Shown: positions 54,812-62,873 of the stretch, piece by piece
Position numbering within the stretch: position 1 is the first letter of the stretch
Layout of the letters: every line of letters starts with the position of its first letter
Source: Pelagibius litoralis
GTDB taxonomy: Bacteria > Pseudomonadota > Alphaproteobacteria > Kiloniellales > Kiloniellaceae
Assembly (NCBI RefSeq): GCF_011683915.1
Contig: NZ_JAAQPH010000011.1
Span: forward strand, 124,001-188,000
Direction of reading: 5' to 3'
Length of the DNA: 64,000 nt
The notes under the pieces: model-generated
The model's database searches: none
What the model saw: the letters and a program-made list of their open reading frames with translations, nothing else
What the model was told of the DNA's origin: nothing
Translations under genes and position numbers: made by a program

Positions 54812-55489
54812 ATGGCGAAGGACCGGGTTGAGGCGGTCGAGCGGGCTTTGACGGTGCTGGAGGCCTTTGCCGAGGGGGAGGCATCCCTGAGTCTGGCCGA
54901 GCTGGCGGCGAGAACCGGCTTCTACAAGAGCACGATCCTGCGGTTGATCGGATCGCTGGAACGCTTCGGTTATCTGGTCCGCATGGCCGGGGGCGGCTAT
55001 CGCCTGGGCCCGAGCCTGGCCCGCCTGGGGGCGCTCTATCGCGACGAAAGCGATCTCGAAGCGGTCTTGCGGCCCGTGCTGCGCCGTCTGCGCGATGACA
55101 GCGGGGAAACCGCCTCGTTTTATGTCCGCAGCGGCCTGACGCGAACCTGCCTCTACCGCGAGAATGCCGAACGGGAACTGCGCCATCATCTGGAGGAGGG
55201 AGCGCGCCTTCCCCTGATGCTGGGGGCGGCCGGCAAGGTGCTGCGGGCTTTCGCCGGTGAAAGTGATCCGGCTCTGCGGCGGGTTGCCCGGGACGGCTAT
55301 GCTCTTTCCCTGGGCGAGCGCGATCCCCACATCGCCGCCGTGGCTGTCCCGCTGCTCGACCACGCCGGGCGGCTGCACGGCGCGCTCTGCCTTTCCGGCC
55401 TGGCAGCCCAGTTCACCCTTGGACACCAGCGCCGTTGCCGCGACCTTCTGATCGAGGCCGCGGTGGCCCTCAGGTCCGGGCTCGTTTAG
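54812..55489 (+). CDS. IclR-family transcriptional regulator
   Basis: A 225-residue regulator: N-terminal winged helix-turn-helix (LSLAELAARTGFYKSTILRLIGSLERFGYL) and a C-terminal GAF-like effector domain with AAVAVPLLDHAGRLHGALC. Divergent from CaiB/citryl-CoA-lyase, whose expression it likely controls. Its stop overlaps that of the convergent aas fusion (TTTAG). Confidence 0.93.
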   Translation: MAKDRVEAVERALTVLEAFAEGEASLSLAELAARTGFYKSTILRLIGSLERFGYLVRMAGGGYRLGPSLARLGALYRDESDLEAVLRPVLRRLRDDSGETASFYVRSGLTRTCLYRENAERELRHHLEEGARLPLMLGAAGKVLRAFAGESDPALRRVARDGYALSLGERDPHIAAVAVPLLDHAGRLHGALCLSGLAAQFTLGHQRRCRDLLIEAAVALRSGLV

Positions 55490-58400
55490 GCCGCGGCCGC
55501 CTGATCCAGCAACTTGGCGGCGCCGACGTAGTCCAGCTTGCCGGTTCCCAGGACCGGCAGGGCGTCGACCTGTTGAACCGCCCGGGGCAGCATGATTTCG
55601 GCGACGCCCTTGGCTTTGGCGTGCGCCGTCAGGGCCTCAAGGCGGCAGTCTTCACCCTCGGTCAGCAGGACGATCTGCTCGCCCTTGCGGGGGTGGGGCA
55701 TGGCCAGGGCCACGGCAAGCACGCCGGGCCAGACCTCGGCGGCCAGGGCCTCGATGGCCGCGAGAGAGACCATCTCGCCGCCGATCTTGGCAAAGCGTTT
55801 TGCCCTGCCGCAGATCCTGATGAAGCCGTCGTCGTCCAGGGTGACGATATCGCCGGTGTCGTGCCAGCCCTCGGCCGGCGGCTCCAGAACGCCCGGGTTC
55901 TCGGCCCGCAGGTAGCCCAGCATGACGTTGGGGCCGCGCACGTGCAGGCGGCCGCCCTCGTCGATGCCGGGAACCGGGTCGATGCGCAGCGTCATGCCCG
56001 GCAGCAGGCGCCCGGCCGTTCCCGGGCGGTTTTTCATCGGCGTGTTGACGGCCAGGACGGGTGACGTCTCGGTGACGCCGTAGCCTTCCAGCACCCGCAC
56101 CCCGAACTTTTCCGCCCAGGCGCTGCGGGTCTCCGGGCGCAGCCGCTCGGCCCCGGCGAAAACCAGCCGCAGGCTGTAGAAGTCATAGGCATGGGCCATG
56201 CGGGCATAGCCGCTGAGGAAGGTATCGGTGCCGAACAGGATGGTCGCGTTGCAGTCGTAGGCAACCTCCGGGACGATGCGATAGTGCAGCGGCGAGGGAT
56301 AGAGGAAGGTCTTCACGCCGGACAGCAGCGGCAGCAGAGTGCCCGCGGTCAGACCGAAGGAGTGGAACATCGGCAGGGCGTTCAGCACCGTGTCCTCATG
56401 GCTGAAGTCCACCATGGCCGAGACCTGATAGCGGTTGGCCTGGATGTTCACGTGGCTCAGCACCACGCCCTTGGGCAGGCCTTCGGAGCCTGAAGTGAAA
56501 AGGACCGCCGCCTCGTCGTCGGGGCTGATTTTGTGCAGGCTCTGCAGGCGCAGCGCCAGGCGGGGGAAAGACGCCTTGGTGAGGGCCGAGAGCTTGGCGA
56601 GGAAACCGATCTTGGGACGGATGTCCTCCAGGTAGAGGATCGTTGCCTGCTGGCCGATCTCTTCGATCAGCGGCTCCAGCTTGCCCAGGCTGACGAAACG
56701 CCTGGAGGTGATGACGGTACGGATCTCGGCCGCGGCCAGGGCGGCGCGGATGCCGGCGGCACCGGCAGTAAAGTTCAGCATCGCCGGGGTTTTGCCGCAG
56801 GCATGGCAGGCAAAGAAACTGACCACCGCGGCATTGGCGTTGGGCAGCAGCAGGCCGAGGCGTTTTTCGCTGGGCGCGGCGGCCTTGAACTGCGCCGCCA
56901 GGGCAAAGGCGCCGGTCATGATCCGGCGATAGCCGATGGGGTTGCGCTCGATGTCTTCCAGCACCGGCCGTTTGCCGTGCAGGCTGTGGGCATCGATCAG
57001 GCCCTGGAACAGGGTTTTCTCGCGCGGGCTCGTTTCGAAGACCATCTCGGTCATGATGTCGTGCAGCCTGGCCCCGGCATAGGCCCGGGCCGCGCGTCCG
57101 CGCAGATCTTCCGGCACCTCGATGGAACGCGCCGGCAGAACGTTCAGCGTGATCTTGGGAAACAGCCGGCGGCGCAGTTTGCCCTTGAGGCGTGAGAAGA
57201 TGGTGTGCTGCGCGCCTTCGATGCGCAGCGGAATGATCGGCGCACCGGCTTTGGCGGCGATCATGGCCGGTCCGTCGTAGATCTTCATCAGCGCGCCGGT
57301 CACTGTCAGCCTGCCCTCGGGGAAGATCACCAGGCGGCGCTTCTGCTCCTTCACCAGCTTCACCATGGTGCGGACGGTGAGCGGACTGGTGGGGTCCACC
57401 GGAATGAGATCGAAGAACAGGAAGGCGGGGCGCACCCACCATTTCTTGGCCACGAAGGCGTTGATGGCGAAGGCCGGCTTGCCGGGCAGCAGGCAGCCCA
57501 GGAGGATGGCATCCAGGTAGGAGCTGTGGTTGGCCACCACCACCGCCGGGCTGCGCCCGTCGCCGTAGTGCTCCCTGTTGATCACGCGGGTGGCGAACAA
57601 GCGGCGCAGCAGGGTGGCGCCGATCGCCTTCACCACTTCGTCGGGAATCAGCTTCACAACGTAGATCGCCACCAGGAAGTTGGCGATGCCCAGGCAGAAC
57701 AGCAGGACCTGCACCTTGACCCCCAGGGCCAGCAGAAGGGTCGTGAGGCCCAGCAGGGCGACCATCACCAGACCGTTCAGGATGTTGTTGCCGGCAATGG
57801 CCGAGGAACGGGTCTGCAACTGCGAGCGCGCCTGCAGCAGGGTGTAGAGCGGCACGGTGAACATGCCGCCGAAGGCCGCCAGGCCGATCATGTCGGCGGC
57901 GATGCGCAGGCCGGGCCAGGAGGAGAAGAAGGCGGCCATGCCGGCCTCCGCCCCGTTCGCTGTCGCCGCGCCGTAAGCGCTGACCGCAAAGGAAAGATCG
58001 ACCAGGCAGAGCGCCATGCCCAGGGCGCCGAGCGGCACGTGGCGCGCCGACACTTCGTCTTTCAGAAGCTTGGTCACCAGGGCCGTGCCGGCGGCGATGC
58101 CCAGGACGAAGCTGCCGATCAGGGCGTTGGCGACGTTGGCCGAGACGCCCAGGTCGCGCTTGGCGACGTCGGGGAAGATGGAGATCACGATCAGGCCAAC
58201 GGCCCAGAACCAGGAGATGCCGACGGCTGAGCGCAGCAGCGTCACTTTCTTGCTGACAACGGCAAGGGCGTTCAGTGCGTTCTTCAGCGGGGCAAAGGCG
58301 TAGGCCGCGGCATCGCTTGCCGGCGGCGCGGCGGGGATGAAACGCGAAACGCCATAACCGGTGACGGCCAGTACCAGCAGACAGGCCATGACCACTTCGA

Positions 58401-58911
58401 TCAGCCCCTGGGCGGCCAGGAAGCCGCCGAAGAGGGTGCCGGCGAGGATGGCGACGAAGGTCGAGGTTTCGATCAGGGCGTTGGCCTGGATCAGCCGCTC
58501 CTCGGGCAGATGCTGCGGCAGGATGGCGTACTTCGCCGGCCCGAAGAAGGCGGACTGGGTGGCGTAGGCAAACATCGCCAGAAGCACCAGGCCGCTATGG
58601 CCGGTGAAGAGGGCCGCCGCCGCCAGCAGGGCCAGGGGAATTTCGATCAGCCGGGTGATGCGGACGATCTTCGTCTTGTCGCTGCAGTCGGCCAGCTTGC
58701 CGGCACTGCCGGAAAACAGCAGCAGCGGCACCACGTAGGCGCCGGTGCCGATCATCAGCGAGACGCCGGGCGCGGTTCCGAAGAGAGACAGGCCGTGAAA
58801 GGCGACCAGAAAGGCAAAAGCGCTCTTCAGCACATTATCGGTGAAGGCCCCGAAGGCCTGAACACAGAAGAGCGGCAGAAACCGCCGGCTGCGTAAGATC
58901 GATTGAGACAT
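55486..58911 (-). CDS. aas: Three-part fusion: LplT-like MFS, PlsC acyltransferase, acyl-ACP/CoA synthetase (Aas)
   Basis: A 1141-residue inner-membrane protein; ATG at 58911 after GGAGCGATC. Residues 1-400 or so form a 12-helix lysophospholipid transporter like LplT. An acyltransferase has H-x4-D NHSSYLD (about 460) and FPEGR. The AMP-binding ligase has P-loop FTSGSEGLPKG (about 807) and the Y/G-rich C-terminal half. Imports lysophospholipid and reacylates it, usually with separate genes in E. coli (lplT and aas). Twin TGAAC-type operators lie just upstream. Confidence 0.93.
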   Translation of the reverse strand: MSQSILRSRRFLPLFCVQAFGAFTDNVLKSAFAFLVAFHGLSLFGTAPGVSLMIGTGAYVVPLLLFSGSAGKLADCSDKTKIVRITRLIEIPLALLAAAALFTGHSGLVLLAMFAYATQSAFFGPAKYAILPQHLPEERLIQANALIETSTFVAILAGTLFGGFLAAQGLIEVVMACLLVLAVTGYGVSRFIPAAPPASDAAAYAFAPLKNALNALAVVSKKVTLLRSAVGISWFWAVGLIVISIFPDVAKRDLGVSANVANALIGSFVLGIAAGTALVTKLLKDEVSARHVPLGALGMALCLVDLSFAVSAYGAATANGAEAGMAAFFSSWPGLRIAADMIGLAAFGGMFTVPLYTLLQARSQLQTRSSAIAGNNILNGLVMVALLGLTTLLLALGVKVQVLLFCLGIANFLVAIYVVKLIPDEVVKAIGATLLRRLFATRVINREHYGDGRSPAVVVANHSSYLDAILLGCLLPGKPAFAINAFVAKKWWVRPAFLFFDLIPVDPTSPLTVRTMVKLVKEQKRRLVIFPEGRLTVTGALMKIYDGPAMIAAKAGAPIIPLRIEGAQHTIFSRLKGKLRRRLFPKITLNVLPARSIEVPEDLRGRAARAYAGARLHDIMTEMVFETSPREKTLFQGLIDAHSLHGKRPVLEDIERNPIGYRRIMTGAFALAAQFKAAAPSEKRLGLLLPNANAAVVSFFACHACGKTPAMLNFTAGAAGIRAALAAAEIRTVITSRRFVSLGKLEPLIEEIGQQATILYLEDIRPKIGFLAKLSALTKASFPRLALRLQSLHKISPDDEAAVLFTSGSEGLPKGVVLSHVNIQANRYQVSAMVDFSHEDTVLNALPMFHSFGLTAGTLLPLLSGVKTFLYPSPLHYRIVPEVAYDCNATILFGTDTFLSGYARMAHAYDFYSLRLVFAGAERLRPETRSAWAEKFGVRVLEGYGVTETSPVLAVNTPMKNRPGTAGRLLPGMTLRIDPVPGIDEGGRLHVRGPNVMLGYLRAENPGVLEPPAEGWHDTGDIVTLDDDGFIRICGRAKRFAKIGGEMVSLAAIEALAAEVWPGVLAVALAMPHPRKGEQIVLLTEGEDCRLEALTAHAKAKGVAEIMLPRAVQQVDALPVLGTGKLDYVGAAKLLDQAAAA

Positions 58912-58994
58912 GATCGCTCCCCTGTATTCCTGGGCAAAGCCCGCGTTGCGGCCGGCTATGCTGGGTCCCCGTTTGTATGGCATAGGTTCAAAAT

Positions 58995-59037
58995 TGAACG
59001 GTGTTCACTTATTTGAGCATTAATTGAACGATGTTCA
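58995..59037. promoter_or_regulatory. Twin TGAAC-N3-GTTCA operators upstream of aas
   Basis: TGAACGGTGTTCA (58995-59007) and TTGAACGATGTTCAA (core 59025-59037), centres 30 bases apart, about three helical turns. This is a TetR-type box. No TetR gene is visible in the window. The rest of 58912-59231 is AT-rich and holds nothing else certain. Confidence 0.65.
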
Positions 59038-59172
59038 ATAAGAAATTTCCCGCCTTCGGTTCCCCTGAGTAGCGCAACGCGGGTTTCAGGCGGGTTACTT
59101 TTTATTTCGTATACAAAGTAATTAATGAAACGTCGGCGATCATTCGTGTTTCCGCAAGTGATCCGGGCTTTC

Positions 59173-59200
59173 TTGACAGGGAAACTTTATGTTGCATACT
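59173..59200 (+). promoter_or_regulatory. Putative promoter of the molybdenum-hydroxylase operon
   Basis: TTGACA, 16 bases, CATACT, about 40 bases ahead of the first coding start. AGTATGCAAC (minus strand) overlaps it, and TTTCGTATACAAAG lies at 59105; both share a GTATRCAA core and may bind a GntR-type regulator. Confidence 0.45.
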
Positions 59201-59240
59201 AAATAAAAAAAGAAGCTCAGCAGATCGGGGAGTGTGGCAG

Positions 59241-60101
59241 GTGGGGTCTTACCTTCGCCCGCAGCGGCTTGAGGAAGCGGTCGGCGCTTTGGCGGACGGC
59301 GGCTATACGGTTCTTGCCGGGGGTACGGATTTCTATCCCGCGCGCGTCGGTCGCGCGATTGACGATCAAGTCCTCGATATCACAGCCCTCGACGAACTGC
59401 GCGGTATTGCCGAACTCGGTGATCGCTATCGCATCGGCGCCCTGACCACCTGGAGCGATGTCATCGCCGCGCCGCTGCCCCCCATGTTCGACGGATTGAA
59501 GCTGGCGGCGCGAGAGGTCGGCGGCGTTCAGATCCAGAACGCCGGAACGCTCTGCGGCAACCTCTGCAATGCCTCGCCCGCCGCCGACGGCGTGCCGCCG
59601 CTGCTGACCCTGGCGGCGGAGGTTGAGCTGTCTTCCCAGGCCGGCAGCCGTTGCCTGCCGCTGGCGGATTTCATCCTCGGCAACCGCCGCACCGCGCGGC
59701 GGCCCGATGAATTGGTCACCGCGCTTTATCTTCCGAAGCCCGCCGGCGCGGCCTGCAGCGACTTTGTGAAACTCGGCGCCCGCAAGTATCTGGTGATCTC
59801 CATCGTCATGGTCGCGAGCCTGTTGGAACACGACGATGCCGGGCGGATCACGACGGCGCGTCTGGCCGTCGGCTCCTGCGCCGCCACCGCGCACCGCCTG
59901 TCGGCGCTGGAGGAAGCGCTGCTCGGCAAGCCGCTGGATAGCGGCTTGCCCTCGGTTGTGACGGCCGCTCATCTCAGCCCCCTGTCGCCGATCGACGATG
60001 TGCGTGGCAGTGCCGAATACCGCATGGAGGCGGCGGCCCAGCTTGTGCGGCGCAGCCTGGAGCGGCTTGCCCGCCAATCTCAAACCGGTGCTGCAGTATG
60101 A
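59241..60101 (+). CDS. Molybdenum hydroxylase FAD-binding (medium) subunit
   Basis: About 286 residues. I chose the GTG at 59241 (MGSYLRPQRLEEAV) because GGGGAG is 8 bases upstream; the GTG at 59232 lies directly against that site. FAD signatures are VLAGGTDFYP and QIQNAGTLCGNLCNASPAADGVPP. Its product supplies electrons from the FeS/Mo subunit to NAD or another acceptor. Overlaps the next gene by 4 bases. Confidence 0.88.
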   Translation: MGSYLRPQRLEEAVGALADGGYTVLAGGTDFYPARVGRAIDDQVLDITALDELRGIAELGDRYRIGALTTWSDVIAAPLPPMFDGLKLAAREVGGVQIQNAGTLCGNLCNASPAADGVPPLLTLAAEVELSSQAGSRCLPLADFILGNRRTARRPDELVTALYLPKPAGAACSDFVKLGARKYLVISIVMVASLLEHDDAGRITTARLAVGSCAATAHRLSALEEALLGKPLDSGLPSVVTAAHLSPLSPIDDVRGSAEYRMEAAAQLVRRSLERLARQSQTGAAV

Positions 60102-62845
60102 GAGACGGCGAGATGACACTGGCGACGGTCGCTTTCTCGGTCAATGGCCGGCAGGTCAGCCTGGAGGTCGATCCGCGCGAACGTTTGAGCGAAACCCTGC
60201 GCCATCGCCTGGGCCTGACCGGCACAAAAGTCGGCTGCAATGCCGGGGACTGCGGTGCCTGTACGGTGCTGGTGGAGGGCGAACAGCTCTGCGCCTGTCT
60301 GCTGCCCTGCGGCCAGCTTCCGGGCAAGGCGGTGACGACGGTCGAGGGCCTCTCGGAACTGCCGCGTATGGCGGCATTGCAGCAGGAGTTCCTGGAACAT
60401 GGCGCGGCGCAGTGCGGGATCTGCACCCCCGGCATGTTGATGGCCGCTGCGGCGCTTCTGAAAAAGAATCCGCAACCCGATAAAGTCCAGGTGCAGGACG
60501 CCTTGGGCGGGGTGCTCTGCCGCTGTACCGGCTACCAGAAAATCGTCGAGGCGGTCTGTTCGCTGGGACAGCCGCAACAGGCCGTTGTGCCGCCAGCGGG
60601 GGCGGCGGTCGGCGCACGCATGGTGAAGACCGACGGTGCCGCCAAGATCAACGGCGCTGAGCTTTACGGCGCCGACACGGCGCCGGAGGATGCGCTTTGG
60701 CTGCGCGTCATCCGTTCACCCCACGCCCGTGCAACCTTCTCGCTGGGGGATCTTCCGAAACTGGTCGCCGATACGCCGGGGCTGGCGGCGGTGCTGAGCG
60801 CGGCTGACGTTCCCGGCAATGCCTTTGGCGTCTATCCCACCCTGAAGGACCAGCCGGTGCTGGCCGACGGCGTCGTGCGCTATCGCGGCGAGGCTGTTCT
60901 GGCGCTGGTGGGGGAGCGCGCCGCCATCTGGGCGCTTGCCGAAGAGGCTCTGCCGATCACTTGGCAGGTCGAGGACGCCCTGGACGATTGCTGGGTCGCC
61001 GATGCCGTCGACGGTCGCCAGGTCCACGCCCAGCACCCGGACAATGTTCTGGCCCGTGGCCATGTGGACAAGGGCGACGCCGAGGCGGCCCTGGCCACGG
61101 CGGAGGTGGTGGCCGAGGGCAGCTTCGCCACGCCCTTCATCGAGCACGCCTATATCGAACCGGAAGCCGGTTATGCCCTGCGCCGCGGCGATCGACTGGA
61201 AATCTGGGCGACGACCCAGGCCCCTTACATGGACCGCGACGAGACGGCGCTTGTCCTTGGCCTGGATAAAGAACAAGTGCGGATCATTCCCTCAGCTTGC
61301 GGCGGCGGTTTCGGCGGCAAGCTGGATCTCTCCATCCAACCGCTTGTCGGGCTGGCGGCCTGGCGGCTCGACCGGCCGGTGCGCGGCGAGTACAGCCGGC
61401 CAGAATCCATGATGTCCTCGACCAAGCGCCACCCCTCGCGCATTACCGCCAGGCTGGGCTGCCGCCGCGACGGCAAACTGACGGCGCTGCGGTTCCACGG
61501 CATCTTCGATACTGGGGCCTATGCCTCCTGGGGGCCCACGGTTTCCGACCGGGTGCCGGTGCACTGCAGCGGGCCCTACGTCATCCCCCACGTGCTGGCG
61601 GATACCGAGGCGCGTTTCACCAATGCCCCGCCGTCAGGTGCCTTCCGCGGTTTCGGTGTGCCTCAGGCGGCCCTGGCCAATGAAGGTCTGATGGACGATC
61701 TGGCCGAGCAGATCGGCATGGACCCGCTGGAGTTTCGCTACCTGAACGCCATCCGGGCCGGGCAGGCGACGGCGACCGGTCAGGTGTTGCAGGCCTCCGT
61801 CGGCCTGGACAAATGCATCGAGGCGTTGCGCCCGGACTGGCAGGCCCTGCGCCAAGCCGCTGAGGAATTCAATGCAGAGAGTGGTCGGCTGCGGCGCGGC
61901 GTGGGGATCGGCTGTGTCTGGTATGGCTGCGGCAACACATCCATGTCCAACCCCTCGACGCTTTCCCTGGGTATCGACCGCCAGGGAAAGATCACGCTCT
62001 ACAACGGCGCCGTCGATATCGGCCAGGGCAGTAACACGGTGATGGCGCAGATCGCCGCCGACGGCCTTGGCCTGCCCGCCGACCTGATCCACGTCGTGAT
62101 GGGCGATACGGCGTTGACGGCAGATGCCGGCAAGACCTCGGCCTCGCGCCAGACCTTTATCTCCGGCAAGGCGGCGGAGCTGGCCGGCCGCGATCTGCGC
62201 CAGAAGATCCTGCGCCTCGCCAATGCCGGCAAGGCCGCGACCCTGGAGCTGAGCGGCAGCCGTATCCTGGTCAGCGACGATGTCGATGTGCGGACCATCG
62301 AACTGGCCCATCTGCCTCTGGGCGAGAACGGTGATGTGGTCCGCGGCAGCGGCACCTTCGATCCGCCGAGCACGGCGCTCGACGAACACGGTCAGGGCGA
62401 CCCCTACGCGACCTATGGCTTCGCCGCGCAGATCGCCGAGGTGGAGGTCGATGTCGAGCTGGGCACGGTGAAGGTGCTGCGCCTGATTGCCGCCCACGAT
62501 GTCGGCCGTGCGGTCAATCCGACCCTGGTGGAGGGGCAAATCCACGGCGGCATCGCCCAGGGGCTGGGGCTGGCGCTGATGGAGGAATACCTGCCCGGGC
62601 GCACCGAGAATCTGCACGACTATCTGATCCCGACCATCGGCGACATGCCGGAGATCAAGTCTATCCTGATCGAGGACCCGGAACCCCTGGGCCCTTACGG
62701 CGCCAAGGGCGTGGGCGAGCATTCGCTGATCGCCACGGCGCCGGCGATCTTCGGCGGCGTCTATCAGGCGACCGCTGTGAGGCTGCGCGAGACACCGGCG
62801 ACGCCCGACCGGGTGCGCGCGGCGCTGCGCGCGGCGGGGTTTTAG
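60098..62845 (+). CDS. Fused [2Fe-2S]/molybdopterin hydroxylase subunit (xanthine-dehydrogenase family)
   Basis: A 915-residue protein. Residues 1-160 are the FeS part: cluster I C47, C52, C55, C67 and cluster II C106, C109, C141, C143. Residues about 170-915 are the Mo-cofactor part, ending with GPYGAKGVGEHS, whose Glu is the catalytic base. Hydroxylates an aromatic or heterocyclic carbon next to nitrogen with water. The downstream 6-hydroxynicotinate reductase points to nicotinate; xanthine or another heterocycle remains possible. Confidence 0.9.
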   Translation: MRDGEMTLATVAFSVNGRQVSLEVDPRERLSETLRHRLGLTGTKVGCNAGDCGACTVLVEGEQLCACLLPCGQLPGKAVTTVEGLSELPRMAALQQEFLEHGAAQCGICTPGMLMAAAALLKKNPQPDKVQVQDALGGVLCRCTGYQKIVEAVCSLGQPQQAVVPPAGAAVGARMVKTDGAAKINGAELYGADTAPEDALWLRVIRSPHARATFSLGDLPKLVADTPGLAAVLSAADVPGNAFGVYPTLKDQPVLADGVVRYRGEAVLALVGERAAIWALAEEALPITWQVEDALDDCWVADAVDGRQVHAQHPDNVLARGHVDKGDAEAALATAEVVAEGSFATPFIEHAYIEPEAGYALRRGDRLEIWATTQAPYMDRDETALVLGLDKEQVRIIPSACGGGFGGKLDLSIQPLVGLAAWRLDRPVRGEYSRPESMMSSTKRHPSRITARLGCRRDGKLTALRFHGIFDTGAYASWGPTVSDRVPVHCSGPYVIPHVLADTEARFTNAPPSGAFRGFGVPQAALANEGLMDDLAEQIGMDPLEFRYLNAIRAGQATATGQVLQASVGLDKCIEALRPDWQALRQAAEEFNAESGRLRRGVGIGCVWYGCGNTSMSNPSTLSLGIDRQGKITLYNGAVDIGQGSNTVMAQIAADGLGLPADLIHVVMGDTALTADAGKTSASRQTFISGKAAELAGRDLRQKILRLANAGKAATLELSGSRILVSDDVDVRTIELAHLPLGENGDVVRGSGTFDPPSTALDEHGQGDPYATYGFAAQIAEVEVDVELGTVKVLRLIAAHDVGRAVNPTLVEGQIHGGIAQGLGLALMEEYLPGRTENLHDYLIPTIGDMPEIKSILIEDPEPLGPYGAKGVGEHSLIATAPAIFGGVYQATAVRLRETPATPDRVRAALRAAGF

Positions 62846-62873
62846 GGATCGTGGTATTAATGAGAGGCGGTAT

